In this document: positions 46,366 to 54,434 of the stretch, piece after piece | Layout: each line of letters begins with the position of its first letter | Numbering within the stretch: the stretch's first letter is position 1 | From: Butyrivibrio sp. NC2007 | GTDB lineage: Bacteria; Bacillota; Clostridia; Lachnospirales; Lachnospiraceae | Reading direction: 5' to 3' | Assembly: GCF_000421405.1 (NCBI RefSeq) | Contig: NZ_ATWY01000005.1 | Coordinates: forward strand, 62,001-126,000 | DNA length: 64,000 nt | Translations under genes and position numbers: made by a program | The notes under the pieces: generated by a model | Databases searched by the model: none | The model's input: only the letters and a program-made list of their open reading frames with translations | What the model was told of the DNA's origin: nothing

Positions 46366-46399
46366 AAAAAGACCCACTGATGCGTTCAGCGGGTCTTTT
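46366..46399. terminator. Bidirectional terminator between the CPBP and YjfB genes
   Basis: AAAAGACCCACTGA / TCAGCGGGTCTTTT with one imperfect pair (A-C on plus, G-T on minus), loop TGCGT, T runs on both strands. Confidence 0.82.
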
Positions 46400-46429
46400 C
46401 TTGTGCAATACTGCACGGTTTTGATGGCC

Positions 46430-46618
46430 TCAGATACTTATGTCGATATTTTGACCGACATTGGGATCAAGAGATGGCGAGGGCATTGAATTCATGGCCG
46501 AAACCATGGCTGCGCCGTTTGCCTCGAGGTTGTCGAGACTCTTTGCGAGCATAGCAACGCCATAATCATTCTTGATATTGTTCTGAGCAAGGGCCATCGA
46601 TAAAGCAGGAATATCCAT
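46430..46618 (-). CDS. YjfB-family putative motility protein
   Basis: 62 residues from the ATG at 46618, with AAGGAGG just upstream on the minus strand; the longer open frame to 46681 has no such site. MDIPALSMALAQNNIKNDYGVAMLAKSLD and the end DPNVGQNIDISI match the YjfB family (putative motility protein). It stands alone, far from flagellar genes in this window, but its promoter looks like a sigma-D (flagellar) promoter, which supports a motility link. Confidence 0.87.
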   Translation of the reverse strand: MDIPALSMALAQNNIKNDYGVAMLAKSLDNLEANGAAMVSAMNSMPSPSLDPNVGQNIDISI

Positions 46619-46661
46619 AAGGCCACCTCCTTGTGTATGAATATACTTTCCCTTATCTGTT

Positions 46662-46688
46662 ATATCGGCTTGGAGGGACAAAAATATA
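46662..46688 (-). promoter_or_regulatory. Sigma-D-like (flagellar) promoter of the YjfB gene
   Basis: Minus strand: TATA, 15 bases, GCCGATAT, against the Bacillus sigma-D consensus TAAA-N15-GCCGATAT. The -10 is exact and the -35 is 3 of 4. It lies 44 bases before the YjfB ATG. Confidence 0.65.
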
Positions 46689-46781
46689 ATTGCCAGGAAG
46701 AAAGTCGGATGGCAAAAAATAAGAGGCGTTTTTGTGACTTTTGACTACAAAATTAAAAAAATAGACAAAAAACACCTCTGT

Positions 46782-46810
46782 TTGTATAGATTTTTTTGTA
46801 CATTTATATT
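46782..46810 (+). promoter_or_regulatory. Promoter of the PucR-type regulator gene
   Basis: TTGTAT (46782-46787), 17-base spacer, TATATT (46805-46810). The remaining divergent gap (46689-46889) is A/T-rich, with imperfectly paired AGAGGCGTTTTT / AAAAACACCTCT near 46722-46779. Confidence 0.4.
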
Positions 46811-46889
46811 AAAATGGATAAGTAATGTTTTTTCATTACAAATATTGTAATAATTTAATCTGCACTAAAGGTGCAAGAAAGAGTGATAC

Positions 46890-47972
46890 ATGATATCCAA
46901 TCAGATTTTGCAGAACACAATCGACGGACTCAAGAACATAGCGCATGTAGACCTTTGTGTGCTTGATATTGACGGTAAGGAGGTTGCATCTACCACCAAT
47001 GAGATCGGCAACGTTTCGGCAGTGGCCAGGGACTTTGTTGAGTCACCTGCAGATTCGCAGGAGATACAGGGCTATCAGTATTTCAAGATATATGACGAGC
47101 AGCAGCTTGAGTATCTGCTCATCTGCACCGGAAGCGGCGACAACGTATATATGCTGGGCAAGATGATCGCATATCAGATCCAGAGCCTTTTGGTTGCATA
47201 CAAAGAGCGCTTTGATAAGGACAACTTTATCAAGAACCTGCTCCTTGACAACCTTCTTCTGGTTGATATCTACAGCAGAGCCAAGAAGCTTCACATCCAG
47301 AGCGACGCCAAGAGAGTTGCCATGATCGTAGAGTGCGCCGGTGGAAGAGACAGCAATATACTTGAGCTCACAAGAACCTGTGTGGGCAGCGGAACTGATT
47401 TTGTAACAGAGGTAGATGAGGACAACGTCATCGTAGTCAAGGATGTCAGCGAGATGGCTAAGCCTTACGAGATTGCAAGATCAGCTGAGGATATTTTATC
47501 ATCACTTGAAAAAGAGGGACTTTCAGGCGTAAGGATCGCCTATGGTACAGTTGTTGGCGAGATCAAGGAAGTGAGCCGTTCCTACAAGGAAGCCAAGATG
47601 GCTCTTGATGTAGGCAAGATCTTCTTTGACGAGCGCAAGGTTATCTGCTACAGCGAGCTGGGTATCGGAAGACTTATCTATCAGCTTCCTATTCCGCTCT
47701 GCAAGATGTTTATAAAAGAGATCTTCGGAGGAAGGAATCCTGATGAGTTTGATCAGGAGACCTTAAGCACCATTGATAAGTTCTTTGAGAACAGCCTCAA
47801 TGTATCCGAGACCTCAAGACAGCTCTTCATCCACAGAAACACTCTTGTTTACAGACTGGACAAGCTTCAGAAGAGCACCGGCCTCGATCTGAGAGTCTTT
47901 GACGATGCCATTACTTTCAAAATTGCATTAATGGTTGTAAGATATATGAAGTATATGGAGAGGTTCACGTAA
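46890..47972 (+). CDS. CdaR/PucR-type helix-turn-helix regulator
   Basis: 360 residues. The C-terminal PucR helix-turn-helix is clear: FFENSLNVSETSRQLFIHRNTLVYRLDKLQKSTGLDLR (about 302-340). The N-terminal 130 residues resemble the sugar-diacid recognition part of CdaR (ILQNTIDGLKNIAHVDLCVLDIDG...), and the middle is a GGDEF-like non-catalytic fold. Ligand unknown. No transport or sugar-acid genes adjoin; ftsE follows 46 bases later on the same strand. Start ATG after AAGAAAGAGTGATAC, a weak site. Confidence 0.85.
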   Translation: MISNQILQNTIDGLKNIAHVDLCVLDIDGKEVASTTNEIGNVSAVARDFVESPADSQEIQGYQYFKIYDEQQLEYLLICTGSGDNVYMLGKMIAYQIQSLLVAYKERFDKDNFIKNLLLDNLLLVDIYSRAKKLHIQSDAKRVAMIVECAGGRDSNILELTRTCVGSGTDFVTEVDEDNVIVVKDVSEMAKPYEIARSAEDILSSLEKEGLSGVRIAYGTVVGEIKEVSRSYKEAKMALDVGKIFFDERKVICYSELGIGRLIYQLPIPLCKMFIKEIFGGRNPDEFDQETLSTIDKFFENSLNVSETSRQLFIHRNTLVYRLDKLQKSTGLDLRVFDDAITFKIALMVVRYMKYMERFT

Positions 47973-48018
47973 TTGATATGTCAGGTAGGCATATTACGGT
48001 TTAACAAAGAGGAGAGTT

Positions 48019-48759
48019 ATGGAAAGAGGATACAGAAAAAGAAGGACAAACAGGCAGATCCCCGAGGATGAGGTTATCACGCTTGAAAACGTGACTAAAT
48101 CTTATTCTACGGGTGCACCGGCCTTAAACGGAGTCACCCTTCACATTAAGAGGGGTGAATTTGTTTTTATAGTGGGCGACAGCGGATCAGGTAAGTCTAC
48201 TCTTATCAAGCTCCTGCTCAGAGAGCTTGTTCCCACTGACGGCGAGATCACAGTTCTCGGATATAATTTAAAGAGGATCAAGCACAGCAAGATTCCGAAG
48301 TTCAGAAGAAACCTTGGAATTGTATTCCAGGATTTCCGTCTCTTAAAGGACAGAAACGTCTATGAAAACGTCGCTTTTGCCCAGAGGATTGTTCAGACTC
48401 CCACAAGGGACATAAAGCGTAACGTTCCGTCAATACTTGCCACTGTCAATCTGGCAGGAAAATACAAAAACAAGATCAATCAGCTTTCAGGTGGTGAGCA
48501 GCAGAGAGTTGCTCTTGCAAGGGCTCTTGTAAACAAGCCGGCCATTCTTCTTGCTGACGAGCCTACCGGTAACCTGGATCCCAATAATTCCTGGGAAATT
48601 ATGAAACTCATGGAACAGATCAACGAGAATGGTACAACCGTCATCGTAGTTACTCACAACAGAGAGATAGTAAATGCTATGAAGAAGCGAGTTATTACCA
48701 TGAAGAAGGGCGTCATTATAGAGGACGAGGAAGAGGGTATGTACATCGATGAGGATTAA
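48019..48759 (+). CDS. ftsE: Cell-division ATP-binding protein FtsE
   Basis: 246 residues. ABC ATPase: Walker A GDSGSGKSTL (about 54-63), signature LSGGEQQRVALARA (about 156-169), Walker B AILLADEPTGNLD (about 174-186) and the switch His in VVTHN. It has a 20-residue basic N-terminal extension (ERGYRKRRTNRQ). Works with FtsX to activate septal wall hydrolases. It overlaps ftsX by 11 bases; site AAAGAGGAGAGTT. Confidence 0.96.
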   Translation: MERGYRKRRTNRQIPEDEVITLENVTKSYSTGAPALNGVTLHIKRGEFVFIVGDSGSGKSTLIKLLLRELVPTDGEITVLGYNLKRIKHSKIPKFRRNLGIVFQDFRLLKDRNVYENVAFAQRIVQTPTRDIKRNVPSILATVNLAGKYKNKINQLSGGEQQRVALARALVNKPAILLADEPTGNLDPNNSWEIMKLMEQINENGTTVIVVTHNREIVNAMKKRVITMKKGVIIEDEEEGMYIDED

Positions 48760-49645
48760 TAGTTTCTTTTACACAATAGGCCAGGGCTTTAAGAACTTGG
48801 GACGTAATAAATGGTACACACTGGCATCAATTGCTACCATTACAGCATGTCTTTTCCTGTTTGGCCTGTTTTATGCCATAATCACAAACTTCCAGAACGT
48901 GGTTAAGACAGCGGAGGAAGGAGTCTCTGTAACAGTGTTCTTCAACGAGGGAACAACTGAGGATGAGATCCTTGCGGTAAAGAGTGATCTGGAGAAGAGG
49001 ACAGAGGTACGTGAGATTCAGTACGTTTCAGCTGATGAGGCATGGGAAGGCTTCAAGGAGGAGTACCTTGGAGAGTATGCAGACGGATTCACAGAGAACC
49101 CTCTGGCAGATTCAGCCAACCTTCAGATTTATCTTAACGACGTATCAATGCAGCCGGCTCTTGTAACTTATATAGAGTCCATCACATCTGTAAGAGAGGT
49201 TAACAGGTCTGAGGTTACAGCTACAACACTCAGCGGACTCAACCTCCTTATTGCTTATGTGTCTGCGGGTATTATCATAGTTCTTTTGCTGGTATCAATA
49301 TTCCTTATCAGCAACACGGTAACTATGGGTATTGCAGTCAGAAAAGACGAGATCAACATCATGAAGTATATCGGTGCCACAGACTTCTTTGTAAGAGCAC
49401 CCTTCGTTGTTGAGGGTATTCTTATCGGTCTTATCGGATCCGCTATACCTCTGGTCATTATCTATTTCGTATATACACACGTTATCACCTACGTTGTATC
49501 AAGATTTACAATGCTAAGTTCACTCCTGAACTTCCTGCCTGTTGAGACAGTGTTCAACAGTCTGATTCCTATATCACTTCTCATCGGTATTGGTATCGGT
49601 TTCTTCGGAAGTTTCATCACAGTAAGAAAGCACTTGCACGTATAA
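48749..49645 (+). CDS. ftsX: Cell-division permease-like protein FtsX
   Basis: 298 residues, four membrane helices (about 25-47, 168-192, 220-242, 265-290). The first extracellular loop (about 50-165) is the domain that contacts peptidoglycan hydrolases. MRINSFFYTIGQGFKNLGRNKWYTLASIATI start is typical. It follows ftsE with overlap; the next gene encodes a coiled-coil M23 hydrolase, the expected partner. Confidence 0.95.
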   Translation: MRINSFFYTIGQGFKNLGRNKWYTLASIATITACLFLFGLFYAIITNFQNVVKTAEEGVSVTVFFNEGTTEDEILAVKSDLEKRTEVREIQYVSADEAWEGFKEEYLGEYADGFTENPLADSANLQIYLNDVSMQPALVTYIESITSVREVNRSEVTATTLSGLNLLIAYVSAGIIIVLLLVSIFLISNTVTMGIAVRKDEINIMKYIGATDFFVRAPFVVEGILIGLIGSAIPLVIIYFVYTHVITYVVSRFTMLSSLLNFLPVETVFNSLIPISLLIGIGIGFFGSFITVRKHLHV

Positions 49646-49670
49646 AGATCAGGATAAGGACGACCCATAG

Positions 49671-50894
49671 GTGATTAGATTTTTTAAAAGAAGCACAAAA
49701 AGAATATCGGGCGTTATCCTGTGCCTTTTAATGGCTGTCTTTGTCTTTATGTCGTCTGCTGTTACCAGTTATGCTGAGGTTACCGAGGAGTCAATCAAGG
49801 CCAAGGAGAATCAGATCAGCGAGGCCAAGAAAGAGAGAGACTCTCTTAAGAATGCCAAGACAGATCTTGAGAAAGTCAAGAAGGAACTGGAGACCAGTAA
49901 GTCCAACCTCAACAACTATATTACTCAGCTGGACGGACAGCTTACTGATATCCAGGAAAAGATTGATTCCCTTAATAACGAGATAACAGAAAAAGAGCAG
50001 GAGATAGAGACAACAACTGCAGAGCTTATAGAGGCTGAAGCTATTCAAAAAGCACAGTATGAGGCCATGAAGAAGCGTATCAAGTTTATGTATGAGCGCG
50101 GAGATACGCTCTATCTTGAACTTCTCATACAGTCAGGAACCTTCGCTGACATGCTGAACAAGGCGGAGTACATTGAGATGCTCTCCTCCTATGACAGGCA
50201 GAAGCTCAACGAATACATACAGACAACAGAGCTGATAAGGCTAACCAAAGAGGCTCTTGAGGAAGAAAAGGCTACACTTGATGAAGCCAAAGCTGCCAAG
50301 GAAGATGAGGAAGCTTCTCTTCAGGCGCTGATGGATACCAAGGCTAATGAGCTTTCAGCTGTTAAAATGGATATCACTCAAAAGGAAGCAGCCATCAAGG
50401 CCTACGAGGACGAGATCAAGGCTGAGAATGCAGCAATCGCCGCCCTGGAGAGGGAGGTTGCGGCGGACAAGGCATCGCTCTACAGCAGATACATGTATGA
50501 CGGCGGAATGTTCACCTGGCCTGCTCCCAACTACACCAGAATTTCTGATAATTATGGCATGAGAATGCATCCGACTCTCGGAATCGAGAAGATGCATAAC
50601 GGTATAGATCTGGCGGCCCCATCGGGCTCACCTATACTGGCAGCTTACAACGGAACAGTAGTAGCTGCTGATTACAACTCATCCATGGGTAACTACATCA
50701 TGATAAACCATGGAGGAGGTCTTTATACCATCTACATGCACTGCTCGGCTCTCTACGTTTCAAAGGGACAGGATGTTACCTCGGGAACCAAGATCGGAGC
50801 AGTAGGTTCGACCGGAAGATCTACAGGTCCGCACCTTCACTTTGGTGTGAGACTTAACGGCAATTACGTAAGCCCATGGAATTATCTTAAGTAA
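49671..50894 (+). CDS. Coiled-coil M23 (LytM) peptidoglycan hydrolase, EnvC/PcsB-like
   Basis: 407 residues, GTG start. Signal peptide or anchor at about 8-35 (ISGVILCLLMAVFVFMSSA), then a long coiled coil (about 38-270) in two parts, as in EnvC and PcsB, and a C-terminal M23 peptidase domain with MHNGIDLAAPSG (zinc His and Asp, about 303-314) and GPHLHFGVRLNG (about 384-395). All four M23 metal or catalytic positions look intact, so it is probably active itself, not only an activator. Position directly after ftsEX implies control by FtsEX. Confidence 0.93.
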   Translation: MIRFFKRSTKRISGVILCLLMAVFVFMSSAVTSYAEVTEESIKAKENQISEAKKERDSLKNAKTDLEKVKKELETSKSNLNNYITQLDGQLTDIQEKIDSLNNEITEKEQEIETTTAELIEAEAIQKAQYEAMKKRIKFMYERGDTLYLELLIQSGTFADMLNKAEYIEMLSSYDRQKLNEYIQTTELIRLTKEALEEEKATLDEAKAAKEDEEASLQALMDTKANELSAVKMDITQKEAAIKAYEDEIKAENAAIAALEREVAADKASLYSRYMYDGGMFTWPAPNYTRISDNYGMRMHPTLGIEKMHNGIDLAAPSGSPILAAYNGTVVAADYNSSMGNYIMINHGGGLYTIYMHCSALYVSKGQDVTSGTKIGAVGSTGRSTGPHLHFGVRLNGNYVSPWNYLK

Positions 50895-50912
50895 GCCGGA
50901 TAGGAGTAAAAA

Positions 50913-52214
50913 GTGGATACTAATAATAATTTTGAATCAATGCCCCCACAGATGCCTCAGATACCTGAGGATAAGGGGAAACTCACCAGAAGGTTCATAG
51001 CCGGAATATTGGTGGGATGCTTCATCGCCCTGTTCATAGTGGCAGGAATATATGTTTTCTTATTTGCTAATCCTTTTGCGGGATTTTTTGGTGGCTCTTC
51101 CCAGATAGCAGGTAAGCTCGGCGGAGACGACCTTCTCACAGAAGACATTGCAAAAAAGATTGAGGCTCTCGATGATGTGATCGACGAGTATTACTACAAG
51201 CCCGATGTCAGCGATGAGGTTGAAGCAGACGGTATTTATAAAGGACTTATGGATTCGCTGGGCGATCCTTACTCTGTATACTACACAGAGGAGGAGCTCA
51301 ATGATCTTTTGTCCGACACTGCAGGTGTTTACTACGGAATCGGTGCTTATGTCAGCATAGATGAAGATATGGGGCTTCCCAGGATTTCAGGCGTAATGCC
51401 CGGAACTCCCGCTGAGAGAGCAGAGCTTCAGACTGACGATATCATTTCTGAGGTAAATAAAGAGTCTACAAGCGGCCTTGAGCTGGATGAAGTTGTTTCG
51501 CTGATCAAGGGGCCTGAAGGAACAACGGTGCACCTCACAATCTTAAGAGGCTCCAAGAGAGAGCAGATCGAGGTTGATGTTGAGAGAAGCGCAGTAGAGG
51601 TTCCTACAGTAACAACCAAGATGGTCGGAGAAAAAGAGAATATCGGATACCTTCAGATCACTGAGTTTGATGACGTTACTCCCGACCAGTTCGCTGAGGG
51701 AATGGCAGAGCTTCGTGAGAAGGATATGCAGGGCCTTATCATCGACCTCAGAAGTAATCCGGGTGGAAGCCTTCAGGCTGTATGCGAGATCGCAAGACAG
51801 CTCCTTCCCAAGGGACTTATTGTTTATACCGTCGACAGGGACGGAAACAGAGATGACTACACGTGCGATGGAGAGCATGAGATCGATATTCCGGTGGTTG
51901 TTCTTGTAAACCAGTATTCAGCCAGCGCTTCCGAGATCCTCTCAGGAGCCATCAAGGATTACAAGATCGGAACTTTGGTCGGAACAACAACCTTCGGTAA
52001 GGGAATCGTTCAGAGGATCTTTGATCTTAAGGACGGAACAGCCGTTAAGCTCACGGTAAGTGATTACTACACTCCTAACGGCAACAACATCCACGGCATA
52101 GGAATTGAGCCGGATGTAGAGATTGAATTTGACGCAGATGCCTACGCTGAGGACAAAACAGACAATCAGCTCGAAAAGGGTATCGAGGTCATGGAAAAAC
52201 TTCTTGACAATTAA
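50913..52214 (+). CDS. S41-family C-terminal processing peptidase
   Basis: 433 residues, GTG start after TAGGAGTAAAAA. One membrane anchor (about 28-51), a PDZ domain (about 135-215, YYGIGAYVS...GTPAERAELQTDDII) and the S41 protease core with the catalytic Ser in NQYSASASEIL (about 331-341) and the Lys in TTFGKGIVQ (about 356-364). Cleaves proteins outside the membrane from their C-termini. It follows the M23 gene by 18 bases; ftsE-ftsX-M23-ctp is a recurrent Firmicute cluster. Confidence 0.94.
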   Translation: MDTNNNFESMPPQMPQIPEDKGKLTRRFIAGILVGCFIALFIVAGIYVFLFANPFAGFFGGSSQIAGKLGGDDLLTEDIAKKIEALDDVIDEYYYKPDVSDEVEADGIYKGLMDSLGDPYSVYYTEEELNDLLSDTAGVYYGIGAYVSIDEDMGLPRISGVMPGTPAERAELQTDDIISEVNKESTSGLELDEVVSLIKGPEGTTVHLTILRGSKREQIEVDVERSAVEVPTVTTKMVGEKENIGYLQITEFDDVTPDQFAEGMAELREKDMQGLIIDLRSNPGGSLQAVCEIARQLLPKGLIVYTVDRDGNRDDYTCDGEHEIDIPVVVLVNQYSASASEILSGAIKDYKIGTLVGTTTFGKGIVQRIFDLKDGTAVKLTVSDYYTPNGNNIHGIGIEPDVEIEFDADAYAEDKTDNQLEKGIEVMEKLLDN

Positions 52215-52231
52215 ATTGTATACGTGTAATA

Positions 52232-52272
52232 TCAAAGACTGTGTCGAACATCTTCGGCACAGTCTTATTTTT
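52232..52272 (+). terminator. Terminator after the S41 peptidase gene
   Basis: AAGACTGTG / CACAGTCTT stem (extendable by TCGA / TCGG wobble pairs), 52235-52266, followed by a T-rich run. Confidence 0.8.
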
Positions 52273-52327
52273 TTGTGCGTAGCACATCATATGTTTATTC
52301 TAACAGTTTTCAGGAGTAACGAGTTTT

Positions 52328-53110
52328 ATGGAAGTAAAGGCATGTATTTTTACCGATGCCGGCAAAGTGCGCAAGGTAAATCAGGACGCGGCTATGATCA
52401 AGGTAGCCAATACGAGAAGGTACGGAAGGATCTCTTTTGCCGCAGTATGCGATGGAATGGGAGGCCTATCTAAAGGCGAAGTTGCAAGCTGCAAAGTGAT
52501 AAGGGCTCTGGAGAGGTGGTTTAATGAGGAACTGTCTCTGATGCAGGGTATGAGTGAGGATGAGCTGTTTAAGACTGCGGAGATATCGCTAAAGAGGCTC
52601 ATTGTGAAGGTTTGCGGAGAGCTTAAGAGATACGGCAAGCACAGGGGGATAAACCTTGGAACCACTATGACAGCTCTTTTGCAGATTGGTACGAGGTACA
52701 TGACACTGAATATAGGTGACTCCCGGATATATCTGATAGACAGCGCCAGAGCCCGGGCCATAACAAAGGACCAGAGCCTGGTGCAGGATAAGCTGGATAA
52801 GGGCCTGATAACAGCCGGGGAAATGGAGACAGACCCTGAGAGAAATGTGCTTCTTTGGTCCGTGGGAACCACGATGGATCCGGAAATCGAAGTGGGCCAT
52901 GGAACATTTTCAGGAAGCACAACTGTCCTAGCCTGTAGCGACGGATTTTGGCGAACACTGAGTCCTGAGGAGATGCATAAAAAGCTATGTCCCCAGATGT
53001 GCGTGACGGATATGGATATGCTGCAGGAGTGCAAAAAGCTATCTGAGCTCGCCTGGAGCAGAAAAGAGAAGGATAACATTTCAGCAGCAGCCATGTGTCT
53101 GGAGTTTTAA
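52328..53110 (+). CDS. PP2C-family protein Ser/Thr phosphatase
   Basis: 260 residues. PP2C motifs: FTDAGKVRKVNQDAAMI (about 8-24), AAVCDGMGGLSKGE (metal Asp, about 38-51), LGTTMTALLQIG, TLNIGDSRIYLI, SLVQDKLDKGLI, ACSDGFWRTLSPEEM and the final metal Asp in KDNISAAAM. Removes phosphate from Ser/Thr, probably the opposite of the kinase encoded 12 bases downstream. Start ATG after AGGAGTAACGAGTTTT. Confidence 0.92.
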   Translation: MEVKACIFTDAGKVRKVNQDAAMIKVANTRRYGRISFAAVCDGMGGLSKGEVASCKVIRALERWFNEELSLMQGMSEDELFKTAEISLKRLIVKVCGELKRYGKHRGINLGTTMTALLQIGTRYMTLNIGDSRIYLIDSARARAITKDQSLVQDKLDKGLITAGEMETDPERNVLLWSVGTTMDPEIEVGHGTFSGSTTVLACSDGFWRTLSPEEMHKKLCPQMCVTDMDMLQECKKLSELAWSRKEKDNISAAAMCLEF

Positions 53111-53122
53111 GGAGTAATTGGG

Positions 53123-54097
53123 ATGGATACAGGAATTTTATACAGGGATAAATACAGAATAAAAAGAAAGCTTGGCGAGGGCGGAAGCAGCGTAGTTCTC
53201 ATGGGAATTGATGAAGAGAAGGGCAGAGCTGTAACCATCAAGCAGATAAAGAAAGATGTGTACGGAGCCGGAGATATAGGATGTGCAGTAGAGGAAGAAG
53301 TGGGACTTCTTAAGGTGCTGAGCCACCCTGCGATTCCGAAACTCATAGATGTTTATGACGATGCATTTGTCCTTGAGTATGTTCCGGGAAACAGCCTCGA
53401 GAAGTTCATTAAGCACAAGGGCTTTCTTGGGGAGAAAGAGGCTGTGGCCATGGGGCTTGAGCTTCTGGATATCCTTTCATATCTGCATGGTGGCAAAAGA
53501 CCTGTCGTCTACCGCGACTTAAAGCCTGCCAATATCATGGTGCGTCCCGACGGGCATGTATCGCTCATCGATTTCGGAGCTGCAAGATACTATGAGGGCG
53601 GGGCGATGTCAGATACCAGGAACCTGGGAACCGGCGGCTTCGCAGCACCTGAGCAGTATGGGAACCTCGGACAGACAGACCCGAGGACGGACATATACTG
53701 CTTTGGAAGGACTCTTTTGCAGATCATGGGTGGTAAGTGCTCACCTGAACTGATGGCTATAATCGATAAATGTACAAGACCGGACAGGGAAGACCGGTTT
53801 GGAAGCTGCAGAGAAATTAGGGTGGCAATGAAGAAGTATCCGAAAATTGCTGCTAGGAATAAGGTTCTGGCGAACGTCAGATATGTCACAGTGGCAGCAG
53901 TACTTGCGATGGTCATTTCTTTGGGCTTAACTCACTACGATACGTTTGTGAGCTACGCCGCCATAGACGCTCAGATGAGAATCCCTTCGGTTAAAGAAAG
54001 ACTTGGAAGGGCAGGTATCAGAATAAGAGAGATACTTGATGAGAAATACGGCGATGATATTGAATGGCTAAAGTTGCCTATGGAGGAAGAAGAATGA
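53123..54097 (+). CDS. Membrane Ser/Thr protein kinase (Hanks type), short form
   Basis: 324 residues. Kinase domain: LGEGGSSVVLMG (Gly loop, about 17-28), VTIKQIKKD (Lys, about 40), VVYRDLKPANIMV (catalytic loop, about 132-144), LIDFGAARY (DFG, about 152-160) and APEQYG. The C-lobe is short and the domain ends near residue 245. One membrane helix at about 254-274, then a 50-residue outside tail without PASTA repeats. It pairs with the upstream PP2C gene, and its stop overlaps the next ATG (ATGA). Confidence 0.9.
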   Translation: MDTGILYRDKYRIKRKLGEGGSSVVLMGIDEEKGRAVTIKQIKKDVYGAGDIGCAVEEEVGLLKVLSHPAIPKLIDVYDDAFVLEYVPGNSLEKFIKHKGFLGEKEAVAMGLELLDILSYLHGGKRPVVYRDLKPANIMVRPDGHVSLIDFGAARYYEGGAMSDTRNLGTGGFAAPEQYGNLGQTDPRTDIYCFGRTLLQIMGGKCSPELMAIIDKCTRPDREDRFGSCREIRVAMKKYPKIAARNKVLANVRYVTVAAVLAMVISLGLTHYDTFVSYAAIDAQMRIPSVKERLGRAGIRIREILDEKYGDDIEWLKLPMEEEE

Positions 54098-54333
54098 TGA
54101 TCTTTGCTTATACCTTTCTGGTGGTTTTCGTTGCTCTTGTGGTGATACTGGGACTTGGAAGCCTTCTTGCAAAGGGTGGTGAAACGCCGGAGATAATTCC
54201 GGAAGGAGCTGCAACGGCTGCTATGTGCACGACGCAGCTACTTGGCCGCGGAGACTATTCAGGCTCTGTGTGCGATGAGGACTTCGTGATCGAGCAGGAC
54301 CTTGTATACACCTACGATTCCATCAATCTATAA
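54094..54333 (+). CDS. Small single-pass membrane protein after the kinase gene
   Basis: 79 residues from ATG 54094, with GGAGGAAG upstream; it overlaps the kinase stop by 4 bases, so translation is coupled. A membrane helix at about 3-26 (FAYTFLVVFVALVVILGL) is followed by a short acidic outside or inside part with two Cys (AAMCTTQ, GSVCDED). I do not recognise a family. The coupling suggests it belongs to the phosphatase-kinase unit, perhaps as an accessory or sensor. Confidence 0.75.
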   Translation: MMIFAYTFLVVFVALVVILGLGSLLAKGGETPEIIPEGAATAAMCTTQLLGRGDYSGSVCDEDFVIEQDLVYTYDSINL

Positions 54334-54347
54334 CGAACAGATGTTCT
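54334..54347. promoter_or_regulatory. LexA (SOS, Cheo) box upstream of uvrB
   Basis: CGAACAGATGTTCT fits the Gram-positive LexA consensus CGAACRNRYGTTC exactly. It starts just after the stop of the small membrane gene and lies 9 bases before the uvrB -35, so uvrB is probably SOS-induced. Confidence 0.85.
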
Positions 54348-54355
54348 AAAAATTG

Positions 54356-54384
54356 TGGACAATGTACTTTGAAAATGATATACT
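54356..54384 (+). promoter_or_regulatory. Promoter of uvrB
   Basis: TGGACA (54356-54361), 17-base spacer, TATACT (54379-54384) preceded by TGA (extended -10). Confidence 0.65.
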
Positions 54385-54434
54385 GACAACGTATATGCAC
54401 TTATTGTTTGTGGACCAGAATTTGAGGGTAAAAC

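Noticed and set aside
48749-48759. Frameshift between ftsE and ftsX
   Set aside because: The 11-base overlap is a normal translational coupling; both proteins are complete.
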